Positions 34,975-48,068 of a DNA stretch of 64,000 nt are shown piece after piece (the first letter of the stretch is position 1; each line of letters begins with the position of its first letter). The notes below the pieces were generated by a model that saw nothing but the letters and a program-made list of their open reading frames with translations, searched no databases and was not told the origin of the DNA. The position numbers and the translations under genes were made by a program. The stretch is taken from positions 57,703,348-57,767,347 of the forward strand of contig OX344764.1 in assembly GCA_947034895.1 (NCBI GenBank). Reading direction: 5' to 3'. This stretch comes from Rhytidiadelphus loreus (lineage: Eukaryota; Streptophyta; Bryopsida; Hypnales; Hylocomiaceae).

Positions 34975-37900
34975 ATGTCAAGGTGTGTGCTGCCCAAGGG
35001 ATGGGTAGGAGGTGCTGGAATTCTTGTGATTGTGCTCCTTCAGGTCGTCACTGAGCTTCCTGTTGCAACACATGGGGCGGCGCCATCTTTGGAGAGTTTT
35101 CCACGCAGGAAGCTGGGTAGGATTCACAGGCAGCTCAGCAGAATCAACAAACCTGCGGTCAAAACCATCCAGGTGATTGGAACTTCACCTGCACTGTTTG
35201 AATCTGCTCAGCTTTGTGGTCGTAATCGCAGGTGGTGTGTATGATACAAAATGTTCTTTCCATCCCTTCAACCAATATGTAACCAATATGTAACCAGTGT
35301 GTAAGCAATATGTAGTCAGAGTGAAATTTTCCTTCGGGAATCACGCAATCGAGCTCCCTGGAGAGATCACTTAATTTGGGCAAATAGTTCAAGACCCAAT
35401 CTCCCGACATCAATTTTTTTTTCACTCAATGTATTGGACGACATCATCCTAGAATTAGGAGGTTTTAGCATCGTTTTTCAGCAAAACATGGAACGTTTTG
35501 GAAAATGATTTGGAAAACAGTTGAGCAACGTTTGGAACATGCTTCCTGAAGCTAAAATGTAACGTTTTTTCAGAAAACATGTTCCAAAACGCTGTTTCCC
35601 TTTGGAAATCGATTAGCACCAACGTGTTGGGTGTCAAAATCTCGTGTTAGTGTTATCAGCAGCGCTTTTTGGAATTGCTCTTGAAGTGAATTCAAGATAT
35701 CGATACTTTATGACCATCTCCCAGGGGTTGAATGTTTGCAAAAGACCACTATCGAAGGGACAGAACTTACACCCTGATTTCCCTGACACGATGAGTATCC
35801 ATAGACATTGAGCCAAGTCATGCTTGCACACACAACTTGGTGATTGCAGACCAACGAAGTGTACTGGAGAGATGAGTTATTGTTGCTAACAGAGTCAATA
35901 GGAGATCAACAATATCAGGTCCCCTAACGTTTTTTTAATAATATCCTCTAACTCGCGTGTCATTAAGACCGTTAATATTTGTTATTAATGCACGTTTCGG
36001 CACAGCATTTTGCAAGATCGAGGCCTCCAATTCATTAATGTTCTTGCTGGGGTCCTCAAGCTTGCATCTATCCAGTTCTGGACATTGATTTCTAGAGCAT
36101 GCAGAAAGCTGGCCAAAGAGCTGATATACAACTTAGCACATGATGGGGTAACTTACCTTAGCTATTGATCTGACCCTCCACTCCATGGTGTGCGGTACTG
36201 CTGCAGAGTGTTGATGGGGATTTCATTGACTGTGTGAAAAGTACCCAGCAACCAGCCTTCGACCACCCTGCATTGCTCAACCATTCACTCGAGGTACTTG
36301 CCCAAATTTCTACGAGTGACGTCCGAGAAAATTGCAGTTCGATCTTAATTTTTGTCCTGTTACAGCATCATGGTTGAATTAATAGGGTTCATTCAACCCA
36401 GTTTTTTTTTTATAAATTTGAGCAATACAACTTATTGGAGAACCACAGACTGGACTCCGTGCAAAAAATTGGAAGTGTGTGGGGGAGTTGATTGAGCAGC
36501 TTGCTGATGGTGCTGATGAAATGCAGGTTCCTCCAGATCATAGTCCTGCAGACATTGTGGATGCAAAACTGGCCAACAACTCTACAACAGGGTTTAGGAA
36601 TGTGCAGCTTTGGCACCAGAGTGGGCAATGTCCCAAAGGCACGGTGGCCATTCGCCGCACTTTGCTCAAGGATGTGCTCCGAGCAGGCAACTTGGATGGC
36701 TACAAGAGGAAGAAAAATGGACTCAAGTCGGTGCCGCAACCCAACCGACCGCAGGCCATGTCAGACAACGGCCACGAGGTAGAGTCTCAAAAACTGACAC
36801 ACACCTTCAATTAACAAAAGAATTTATTAGAGTTCATACCACCTGATTCGGACATTTTAATCAACTGAATTGGACCTAACCTAATTAACAAGCTTGGAAT
36901 TCTAAACCTTGATTGCTACAGAAACCTTGATTGTTCTGTTTGATTTATCTCGTTTAACCGTAGTTCAATGTCAATTTTACTAGGGTTCAAGTAACATGAA
37001 TAGGTGCCTCCTACCATGTGACATTTGAGGTAACAGGGTTTCAAGCTAAAGATGCAGTGTCCATAAAAGTGTTCTTCTAAGAGTTGATCTACGTTTGGAA
37101 AGGGATTGCACATTTCTTTTTCGTTTTTTGGTTCTGGTATAACAAGAGAAGGGATTGCACATTCCAAAGCAATTTGCAGTCGAATTTTGAACGTACAAAA
37201 GTAGAATCCGCATCTAACCTCCTTTGAATGATTCATATTATCCAAAACACTTATTGAATGAACTCTGAATTTTGGAGTTAAGAATGAATGGAGGTGCTCT
37301 TATTCATGCCTCCCTACCTTGAAATCAGTTCACAGTCGGTCCATAAATTACATACAATTGTGTTAAAAAAGGAACCTTTTAGAACAAGGCAATTCTAGCA
37401 CACCCAACCCCACCTGTTAGCAGTGGATCAATTGGACTCGTTTTTTCACTTCAAAAGCAAACATAAGTTATAAAATACAGTGGATCATTTCAAGAAGCTT
37501 ATTATCTCACCCTGACTTGCACAAAACACTGGATTACATTTTTATTTTATTTTATTTTAGGGTTTAGGGTTTAGGGTTTAAAAAAACTTTGATGTAACCG
37601 GGATGATCCAAGGAACTTGTAACACTAGAGTTCTCTACTGGATTCAAAAATGTTGGTGTTTCATCAAATAAGATCTGATGACGAGGGGGTGCTGGAAAAC
37701 AGCACGCAATCAGCTACATGCAGGGTGACTTGTATTATGGAGCCCAGAGCACCATGAATGTCTGGAGTCCCAGTGTGCAGGTGCCCAGTGAGTTCAGCCT
37801 GTCACAGATGTGGATTCTCGCTGGCTCCTTCAACAGTGACCTCAACAGTATTGAGGCTGGCTGGCAAGTGAGTGACCCACTCACCGGCCTTTTTTCACAC

Positions 37901-39981
37901 CCACCCTCGCTAATGAATGATACTCTCTCTGTCTGGAGTTTCAAATTTCCTGAAAATTTCCTGAAAATCTCTCCTGTTGTGGTCACGCAAGGTCCACATT
38001 TTTAAGTTCCACACACCTGTGCAAATAAAGGGCACATTTGTCACCCAAAAGTCTGCACAAGGTGTGTCATTGATTCCTAAGGGTGGGTTGAGCGTATCAT
38101 CATAGAAATGCTTTAGAAACTGTAAGGTGGAAGCACCCAAAATCCGTCAATATTAGCAAAGCAACTCAGCATAGTTGGAGACACCTTTTCCTAAAAGTGA
38201 TGTTTTTCTAGTATTAGCAAGTGAAAATCATGAATATTCAAAAAAGAAATTAGATTTTTCGGATGTGGTATGTAATTTCTATGATTTTTCAATGTGCCGA
38301 CTCCCTAGACAATTGAAACTGTCATATAGGTGGACCCTAAACCGAATTATGCAAAAATCAGCAGTTAACAAGCCACAATTAAGTATGTGTCCTTGAAATG
38401 TGTCAGCAAATCAGAGGTAAGCATTTAAAGGATACATTAAGTAAAGTCTAGGGACACATTAAGAGACAGTCTAAGGTACATGAATAGGTACAAGGACGTT
38501 TTTGGGTGCCTTCACCTTACCTAAGGTAAGATAACCCAAATCTGGAGTGGTTGTGGAAAGTAGTAAGCAAATGTTGAGGTACGCAAGTAAATTTAAAAAC
38601 CAAAAAATTGATTGGACAATGTTTGCTTGTCAAGTTTTGAACACATGTGCCAAGATCACATTCGTCTCCCCCCATTGTAGTGTTGTTTTAAAAGAAGATT
38701 GACTGTACCATCATCGAAATCAAATCAAATCAAGAGCCCAAGTTGGGGGAAAATAATGTAAGTTGAGCAGCGCAAGTAATGAAGGATTTAGTCGTTTCCA
38801 CAACCAGGATTTAGTCGACTTGACTCTCTTAGCAGAAATTCAAAGAGGACGCTACAATTGGGGATAAATTTGGTGCCGAAGAATGCAAATCTTGGAAATA
38901 CTCTTAGAAAGGAGAAACTGGGAAGAAGTGTGACTATATGATGCCATCTCTAAGTTAGATTACGAGGTCCCCATTGAGATTGTTGTTTCCTCCGCTATTG
39001 CGTGGAAGTGGGAATTTGTTTTTCATACCTAGAAACTGTTGCAGAATCTGACCAAGTGCAGTACACTCATGTAGGTGAGTCCACAGCTATACGGAGACAA
39101 CAGCCCAAGACTCTTCACATATTGGACGGTACAGAACACGTTTATTTCGTTATCTACTTGCTGTCTATGTCAATTGCGTTGTGTCAGTTTCAGTTCCAAC
39201 ACAACTCTCTGTTTCTCTGATAGCGGTAATGACTTTCAGCTTCTTGGTGTACAGACTGATGCATACCAAGCAACAGGATGCTACAATCTTCTGTGCTCTG
39301 GGTTCGTCCAAACCAGCAATGCAATTGCCATAGGAGCGGCTATCACTCCTGTTTCAAGTTCTGCTGGTTCGCAGTACGATATTCGCATCCTTATTTGGAA
39401 AGTACGTGAATCCATGTGTGTCGGCCCTAATTCTGAAACCTGCAGTATATAAGCAAGCAGAATCCTACATGTAATGACTGAATTTCGAGGCTCACTCGAT
39501 CACTGAAAGGAGTCAATTTCAAAAATTCTTATAAAGCACACTCAGCTTGTACGTTTCATGGACTCCGATTAACGGTTCCACGAATTTTGCACCTTTCAAG
39601 CAGGATCCCATCAAGGGCAACTGGTGGATGCAGTTTGGGGACGGGCACTTGGTGGGCTACTGGCCTGCCTCCCTTTTCACCCATCTCGCCACGAGTGCGA
39701 CGATGTTGGAGTGGGGAGGGGAGGTGGTGAACACGCAACCCGAGGGCCACCATTCGGCCACCACGATGGGCAGCGGCCAGTTTGCGGAGAAGGGATTCGC
39801 CCAGGCCAGCTACGTGCGGAACATCATGTACGTGGACGCCAAGAATGTGCTCCGGACTCCTGTGGGGATGCAAACGCTGGCGGAACACCCAAAGTGTTAC
39901 AACATTCAAAGTTCGTTCAATAGGGAATGGGGCGCCTACTTTTATTACGGTGGACCAGGCCAAAACTCGGATTGCCCTTAA
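34975..39981 (+). CDS. Secreted neprosin-family protein (putative glutamic endopeptidase)
   Basis: Seven exons, all phase 0: 34975-35172, 36207-36293, 36449-36778, 37703-37867, 39075-39128, 39255-39401, 39604-39981; 452 aa. The N-terminus has a signal peptide (GILVIVLLQVV core). The neprosin activation peptide follows: DGDFIDCV, QQPAFDHP, and LWHQSGQCPKGTVAIRRT. The catalytic neprosin domain then shows GDLYYGAQ, SIEAGWQV, QLYGDNSPRLFTYWT, TGCYNLLCSGFVQ, GNWWMQFG and EWGGEVV. Neprosin of pitcher plants is a proline-cleaving glutamic peptidase using two Glu; the candidates here are Glu ~256 (IEAGWQ) and Glu ~367 (GGEV). Both are present, so activity is plausible, but many plant members (DUF239) are uncharacterised. 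The 36449 acceptor is the least certain boundary. Introns carry a MITE and a telomere-like run. Confidence 0.88.
35245..35310 (+). repeat. Short tandem repeat in neprosin-like intron 1
   Basis: Diverged 11- to 12-bp units of the type AACCAATATGT / AACCAGTGTGT / AAGCAATATGT occur about four times in a row within the first intron. Confidence 0.6.
37556..37580 (+). repeat. Interstitial telomere-like (TTTAGGG)3 run
   Basis: Three TTTAGGG units followed by TTTA lie in intron 3 of the neprosin-like gene. TTTAGGG is the common plant telomere repeat. Short runs like this are also known as telo-box-like motifs, but an intronic role is not shown here. Confidence 0.8.
38125..38517 (+). mobile_element. 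TA-flanked MITE, family B, in neprosin-like intron 4
   Basis: The 393-bp element begins AGGTGGAAGCACCCAAAA and ends TTTTTGGGTGCCTTCACCT, flanked by TA. It is the inverse-orientation copy of 18445-18831. It explains about a third of the unusually long fourth intron (37868-39074). Confidence 0.85.
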
Positions 39982-40030
39982 TTAGGGCACAACAACCAAC
40001 ACACATACTCTTCAGGAGCATCTTATAGAT

Positions 40031-40110
40031 AGAACAATTCTTTTGTAATGCAACCCCCGGGTTATGGTAGACAGCCACAATTCTTTTGTAATGCAACCCA
40101 GGGTTATGGT
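40031..40110 (+). repeat. Tandem doublet in the neprosin-like 3' flank
   Basis: The block ACAATTCTTTTGTAATGCAA followed by CCC..GGGTTATGG occurs twice, about 43 bp apart, just downstream of the stop codon. It probably lies in the 3' UTR. Confidence 0.75.
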
Positions 40111-40720
40111 TTCCAGGCAGTAGACTAGAATAAGCAAATGCCAAGAAGGGTGCATATATGATCCAGCTAGTGTAATACACAATCATGTGGTCACTTTGGA
40201 TCATGCATTCACCTTAACTTAGCCCCCAGAATTAAAGATGTTAAGCTTCAGAACTTACCAGCAGTACAGCTATCCACCTCTTTCAAGCGATGAGCTCCAT
40301 CCCCGTTCTATTCCTTTGTTGTAACAGATCATTCGACCGACGAGCATTGACAAACTACAAACTGAAGAAATTTTATGACAATGGCTCGGAGATGACGAGG
40401 ATACAGTTGGTAACAAGAGAATATCAGCTCCAAATCTAAATCATATTTTGAAAAGGAGTGACATGTACCTGGCTATTATTATGAATGATACTCAATTCAC
40501 GTTCTATCCACAATCACAGTCCTTCCCTGCAGGTGGACTCAACTAAAATCTGGATGACTATGCTCACAACTCGATTGGCGCCTGCCAAAAAAATCCGGCG
40601 CATGCCGACCTACTCAATCTCAAGGATTCACGAATATACTTTACAACACCTACTAGAACAACATTTTCCATGGGCACATATAAATGTGCAGGCACTAAAG
40701 CCTGTTAGGACCGGTTACTA

Positions 40721-43700
40721 TCAAATCCAAGCTAAAGAGCCACGATCCTGCGCAGGTTGAGGACGTCCTCTCGTCGGTGTAGGAGGCCGATGCTCATTAA
40801 GTTCCTGTTGGACCAAACGAAAGAAAACTCGTTACTTGATTAGTTACTTAACCCCATTAACATTGCCTACAGCTGTTTGTAATGCACGGAGAAAGTAATC
40901 CTAAGCAAGTCAGACCAGGATTCTCGATCTCGCATGGAATATCAGAAACCGAACTTTATGTAGAAAAGAAGCAGATACCTGCATCCAAGTGTCGTCGAGG
41001 TGATGTTCGGGAGACGACTCAGGCGAGGTGATCGCAGGGGGCAGTGGGTGGATAAGTTTAGGAACTACGACTAAATCCCTACCAAGAACCAAAATCGCTC
41101 CTGCGTTGTTTGCAGTCCCTGTAGAATCGACACTCTTCATCAATCACTGTATTATAATGATTTTGGCATCTACACCTGAACAAAAGTGACATACATATTA
41201 CAGCAGAAAAACTGAGACATCAAATTCTGGTAATGGAAATTCGGGCACATACCGCAATAGTTTGTAGCGGAAAATAACGTAATCAGGTGACCTTGGGCAA
41301 ACCGTTCAAAGCCGTCCATTACACATTCATGTGCTCTAACAATGAGCTGGAGATCGTTATTCTTACAGAATTCCATGACACGATCCGGCTGACGTTTCCA
41401 TGCCATAAACACTGATGTTAACTACCAATGCCTTCAAGCAAGAATAGAAAGGTTGCCAATTCTATATTTTCTGTATATATAGGAAGAGACAATCGTGATT
41501 CAAAATGCAATATAATGAACTAAGAAACTCACCCCAAACGTAACCAAGCCTGGACCTCGTGCATTTGGACGCAGACCCTCAACGCTATCATTCTCAGTGG
41601 GATCAGACCTGTCCAAGAGTTTGCTGACTCCGTCAGAAGCACAAAAAGAAATCCAGAAACCAAATGCACCAAGATACAGACGGGCCAATAGTGAATCAAC
41701 AACAGAATAATTGATGAGTAACGCATAAAACACAACAGACAGATTTGCACTGTACCAAAGCAGGTCCATCAGCACAACAGAACCAGCCTCCATAGTGATA
41801 GGGCGTTGAAGGTCTTCAATCTGACGTATATAATTGATAGATCTTCCAATTCCACCGTGCATACAGATGATCTTCTTCTCTATCAACGCTGCAAGCGGCA
41901 GCCAATTAAAGAGCTGATTGATACGTTGCCACGTCCAGATGCCATCACGTTCCCCCTGCATAGAAATCAAATGTCACTATCAAAGAAGACGATTGGAACA
42001 ATTGGACAACCAGGAAATTCGTGAATTCTAGTCCGAAGATTGTATACTGACTTGGCAACGCAGTATGACGTACGATTAGAGAGCAAAAAAACATACCATG
42101 CGTTCTATGCATTCAATACGAAAACCAAATAGAGCATTAATATCAGCAGCTTCATGATTGCCTCGAATAAGGTGGACATTCGTAGGATATTCAATCTGCC
42201 ACACATGTGATGACAGTGAGTCATAAAAGTTCTGAAAACAGTGGAATCCCACTATACTCTTAATATCAAATAGTCTTTTGTAGATTTAAAACAAAAGATT
42301 TCATAATTTCAGCAGACAATACCAAATGAACAAAGGAGATTCACAAACTAAGATGGACTTTACAATGCAGTACCAAAGTGAGTCATAGCTGGCATACTGC
42401 TTGAGATGTACAACATCAAGTAGGATCTCACACATCTTGTTGAACAACAGAAACTTAGGCTGTTACATATGAGAACTCACCTTCAGGGCTAGTAGCAGAA
42501 TGATTGTCTCTAAGCTGTGCTGCCCTCTATCGACGTAGTCTCCCAAGAAAAGATAGTCAATATACCTGAAAAATGAAATTTGGGGAGATGAAAAACTACA
42601 AAACAGATTATTAATATCATCTGGGCAGCTTCTCACAATATTTGAAAAAGGAAATGCGGCCAGTCATGCAACAATGTGTCAACAAGTATGAGCCATGAGA
42701 TTACATACGTGATATCACCAGCTGTAGATGGGGAACCGTATTCATCAAACAAGCGCATGAGGTCTCCAAATTGACCATGAAGGTCGCCAAAGATTTTAAC
42801 AGGTGCTCTTATTTGTAGGACACTTGGTTCTTGGGCAAAAAGCCTTTCTGCTCTATTACAAAGATCAGCTATTTCATTACAATCCAAGAAAAATTGCCGT
42901 TTTGTCGGTGGCTTCCAGCCCCGTGGTTTAAGCAAGAAGGACAGAACCTGCAAATAAAACCAAATGCTTAGCAATTAACATCTTGTAAGAAAAACAAGCT
43001 CTAGTCTCAGTAGTAAGAGCGCCTCGATGCAACTCATAAGTCTTACACTGTAAACATGTTTCTATGTTTTTCACCTGGTTGAACACTAGGAAACGTCCAG
43101 AAGTCGATTCATATTTTAAAAGAAACTACTCATACACCAGCAAAGAAACAAGAAGTAAAACGTCATCAAAATGATCACAAGTATCCCCATTTTCCCAAAA
43201 TATTCCTCTGGTGACCTTAATGACCAAGAAAAGTCGAGAATAAACGGTGCACACCTTTTTCTGCACACCACTTATGGACATTTGACGATCCAATAGCCGT
43301 CTTGCATTATAATAGGCATTATCGGGAGTTCCATAGCTGACTCGCCGTCCCTCATTCTCAAACTGATCAATTGAAAGTTGTCTAACCAGTCCGCCAAGAG
43401 CACCACCAGACTCAGCTGCCACAACAACCTGCACTTGCTCGCAAGTTCAACTCAGATATTCCCTCTCATCTCTCTCTCAAATTGCGTTATCAAGACAAAA
43501 TGTTAATTACTTGTGCTTTTCAAATGACGTACGACATCTAATTCCGTTAGAAGCACAATTTGTGGTCATATGGTAGGCAGGATAAAAACAAAGCATGAGC
43601 TGTCAAGTGAAAAATAAAGGGCTGATTGAAACAAGTGACAAAGCAAGAAAATATTTACCGCTCTGTGATGCAGCCTCACACCCGTGGGAGGAGTCTGAGC

Positions 43701-46700
43701 TGCCGTAGCAGCCATAGAGGCTCCATTCATACTAACAAGAGCTGCGGAGGATGGTGACGAAGGAGGTTTCCCACTTGACGTGGCTTCAGCTCCCCGATCC
43801 CTATCAGGGCTGTGCGGCTCCAATTCTCCATTCTGATGACGAGATTTTGCTTCAGCAGCAGCTAAGGCAGCACTTATTGCTTCAGCTTCAGCTGTTGATG
43901 CTTCCACAAGAGATTCGACTCCTCCTCTTTCGGTCCTGGCAAATCCGGCAAACATGTTGCATGCTAAAAGGTTAGCAGGCTAATAAGTCCAACCATGTAA
44001 CAGAAACTATTATGGTTTTAATACTAGCAAGTAATTAGATGTTCTCCGAGAAGCCAACCAAACCAAATCTCATGTCACGTTAGGGCTAAACCCCACATTC
44101 TTAGTAAAGAGATCAACATTGACGAAGTCAACAAGATAATTGAACATTAATTGTCAGCATCTTACCTGTGTCCATGTGAGACAGCGTTTTCAGTGCTTAT
44201 ATCCATTGTTGTATCACCATTCACAGGTGCTGCGACTGGATTAGCCAACAAAACGGAGGCTCCGTCAGATCCCGGCGAATCAGGATGCGGTGACTTTCGC
44301 ACCTCAGAAGGCTTATGGGATGGTAGTGGCTGAGGTGAAGGTGCGGCTGCCGCTGCATGTAGAGCAGCCGACGTGGTTTCTACTGCTGCTAAGTCCTCTG
44401 CTACTAACAAATCGTCCAGTAACACCCCTGGCCAATCCAGAATAAAAAATTAGTAACGTACAGCATAAGCTCCTCTAATTGTATGAGTTCTTCTAGTCGA
44501 TCTTCATGAGGTTTATCATGATAAGTGCTTCAACAGTACATAGAACTGAGCAATGGATGATATCGTCGATAAAATATACAAGCTTCTCTCCATTACGTTA
44601 TAAATTTTAAATTGTAGACAATAGAATCTCAAAATTGAGCACAAAAATACAAAAACAACACAATCTAAAATATCGAACTTGAACATGCCATTAAGTAATA
44701 ATATTAAGAGTAGAAGGTACCTCCTCTGAGTCCGCCGTACATAAAAACCAGATCACCAACAGAGGCAGCAGCATGACGACAGCGTCTGGTTAACTCATTA
44801 ATTGCATCTCCGCCTGCTGCATCATTACTAAACCTTCCTATTCGTGGACTGGTGACTATCCCTCTTCTATCACACCACACCCCAGCAGCTGTATCCAGGA
44901 CTGCAGAATACAGTAACAAAGAAGATGTCACAACCTAAAGTTAACACATGAAAAATGATCAATTTTATGTAGTATTCGCACTACAAGTCCACTACCAAGG
45001 GACAGCAGGTAAAATATCCTTCGTAACAAGCAATCTATCCGCCTTGTGTTGCAGCATAAAGACACTGGACATGAGGTGTACAAATTTCCGAACCTGCCAC
45101 ACTAGAAGAGTCCTCTACCATTCGACCACCACCAAGAGCTCCTCCTGAAACGTGTAATCTCGCGTTTACGAACACCTGCACGTAACATATGGAGAGGCTA
45201 CATTCTATTCAGAAAGGTAGAATTACGGATAGAATAATCAAAATGAAGTATCCTTAAAATACAGAAAATTTAAGCCGATATCGGCGAAGATAAACAAAAA
45301 GATGATGCACCACTGTAATATATGAACCAGCTCAGTGCTCCAGCCTTACAGCTGCATGTTGATATCTTGGAGACGGAGATATGCCAGGTGCTACAGCCCA
45401 TTCCCACCTACCATCACGGTGCTTTGCAAGGCCATATGCACTATCAAGTGGCTGCAAGTAAAACACAGATCCACATGGTTAAAGACTCTTATTTGCTCAT
45501 TGAACGTGCTGATTTATATATTTCGATTTCAGCATATCCCCGATAATGCAGAATCCAAAAACAATACCAAAGAACAACACAGATGAGCATACCACACTAT
45601 TGGCATCCCTTCCACCAGAAAGAAGTAGTAGACCATCTGATCGCGCACAAGCTGTGGCGTACCTATAATAAAACAAAACATACTAGAAGGTATTAGTGTC
45701 TTCCCCAAGAAAACAGGAAAGGATAAAACAGGAGCCCGTGCTCAGGCAGCCCGTGGTCAACAGCTTAACAATGACAGCTCAATACCCAAACCAGATCGTG
45801 AACTCTAATAACTACCTCAGTAACACAGCGAATACCCGAAACAGATAACAATTAATACGCAGGCCAACCCAGCATCGACCACACGTCTATAAAACGGTCA
45901 TGCTATATCACATAATCACCACCCTTGTGACAAAGAAGAGTATGCTGCTCTTTACTTGTATATGCTTAGAAACCCTTGTGAGAACAATTATTCCTATAAC
46001 TTACATGCATGGAGGAGGACCATCGCCTTCGGGCTCCAGCTTCCTCCACTCGTAGGGTTTGGCCGCTGTATCGAGCGCCCATACATCCGCAAGCGGGCGT
46101 TTGCCTGCCAAATTTTTTTTCTGTGAGTAAATTTTCGTTAACACTAAAAATCTAGAACTTAGTGAGGATTCAAAGGGCAGTCTAAGCACCATCATTTCCG
46201 CTGATAGAGAGGATAAATCGCTGTCCAACCAGAGCCATAACATGCCCATAACGAGGTCCCGGACCTGGCCCTTGCACAACCACCCTAATAAAAGTGATCC
46301 CCATTAGTCCTCGTAATTAACAGTGGATCGACGTTATCCATATTTCATGAGCATCAGTTCCCTACTAAAGCAATGGAAAAAACCAAGCATCTCAGCGAAC
46401 CACATATAGGGTAAGCATATAGCTTTAAGCTAATACAATATTTCATGATACCTCTAGCACGTGAATGTTAAAAGAAAGTTCTCTTGCCCGTTCCCGGTTG
46501 AATTCAATAGAATCCTTCACACTGATAATTGCCTTAAAATCACCCACCTGTGCCATCTCGGCTTGGCTTGCGTGAGGTCCAAAACGTGCAGATCATCCGT
46601 TGAGAGCCCTGCTGGTCCTATTCCTCCCTGCGTGTACTCAAAACTGTCAGCTCCTCTCTAATAGTTGCCTAAGATAATAAAATAGCATACAAACACCTAA

Positions 46701-48068
46701 TGCTGCGACACCAAACTCCTAGTTAGCCACACCTGAATTACCACCATAGTGCCTACAGCAGTTGCTGCGTGTGCAGCTCGAGGAGAAGGAGGGTCTCCAA
46801 CTGGAGTAAGCCTGAACCACATGCAAGTAATTGTCATCACGTGTATTTGAAGCAACTTACAATCCTCACTTGTCTATACATAAGCTGGAGTCGCTCGATT
46901 GAACACTTTATCTGATTGAAACGAAATCGCACAGCAAGAAGCCAGGCTAGTACGTCCTTACAATCAAGGCTCTAAGACACTTTCTGACAATCTCGAGCTC
47001 TCAAATCCAAAACCTCAAGAAGCCTGACAGTGAGTTACCCTAAAACAGTACAATGTTGTGGAACCTTACCGATATAAAATGCCCCCAACGAAACATTAAA
47101 ATCTTAGAATACAGATTTATGATAGTGTTGAAAAAAAACTAGCATACTTGCAAGAGCAATGCGTCAAGAGCTAACCTCGTCCATTTGTTCGACTGAACGT
47201 CAAAGCAGTGCACGTCAGCAGTAGCACCTGCCAAACCTGTAGAACCAGTGCAAAAGTGGAACTAAGCTCGCCATCAGCTAAATCGATGAAACGGCACCAA
47301 AAACCTAGCCTCAAATGAGAGGGCTAGAACTAATCCGTCGGCGATCAATTAAAAAATAATGAGCCGGAATTGCAAGTCTATTGACTTTCTTCAGCATTTC
47401 ATTTTCGAATCCCAAAGTGTGTTGCAGGTAGTTTCAATAAAACCTAGATCAAGCACACGCATTCGCACCCGGCATTCTATCATAAATACCGCACAGCAGT
47501 TCCTACTTCGCAATCACACGCACTTCCCATTAGATCCTGCTCTCAAATCACAAAAAATGTAAGATAGAAACATACGAATGCCGGCCCCAGGCGAGGCAGT
47601 TTGAGGACCAGCTGCACTGCTTCCTTCCAAGGCGGTCGCGCCACCAAAGAGAATCAGCCTCGGACCAATATACCCCGGCGATCCCTCTTCATTCACAGCA
47701 GCCACCGCCGTCAATGTGTGCCCACACCGTGGACCAGGTCCGTCGTCCCGCTTATCCATTACCGATTTAACTACTCTATACGCAGGCGCCGACCGTGGAC
47801 CTGCAGCAGCGACGTGGTGATACTGCTGCTGATGGGAGCTTTGCGGCATCGCCGGTGTCGGAGGGGGCGACGTCGTCACCGACTCTTCTACCCCATTCTC
47901 CGTCGACGACGCTTCCTCTGCCTCTGCCTCTGCCTCCACCTCTCCCTCCACCTGTTCCCGTCCATTCTGCTGCCCCTTCACTAGCTCCTGCTCTTGCGCA
48001 TTGTCGTCCGCGGTTTCGCCATTCTGCTCTATCACCTGCTCCTCGGTTACTGCCGCCTGTTCTCCCAT
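40721..48068 (-). CDS. BSL-type Ser/Thr protein phosphatase with N-terminal kelch repeats
   Basis: Twenty-one exons (high to low): 48068-47576, 47236-47176, 46811-46733, 46627-46548, 46284-46190, 46104-46005, 45662-45593, 45451-45350, 45175-45094, 44900-44721, 44427-44166, 43935-43659, 43428-43255, 42947-42709, 42565-42481, 42195-42097, 41955-41756, 41608-41533, 41388-41253, 41118-40979, 40804-40721; 1037 aa. An acidic Glu-rich leader (~residues 20-65) precedes kelch blades (RCGHTLTAV, LILFGG, RYGHVMAL, LLLLSGGRDA, RYQHAAV, FMYGG). Then comes a Ser/Ala-rich linker, and a PPP-type catalytic domain with GDLHGQ (~740), GDYVDRG (~775), GNHE (~805), HGG (~860) and RAHE (~938), i.e. all metal and phosphate ligands. 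The C-terminus is RGSLAWI. In Arabidopsis BSU1/BSL phosphatases act in brassinosteroid signalling on GSK3-type kinases. The linker fits the BSL2/BSL3 subgroup better than BSL1. Confidence 0.95.

Noticed and set aside
39556..39963. Minus-strand 135-codon open frame
   Set aside because: Antisense shadow of neprosin exon 7.
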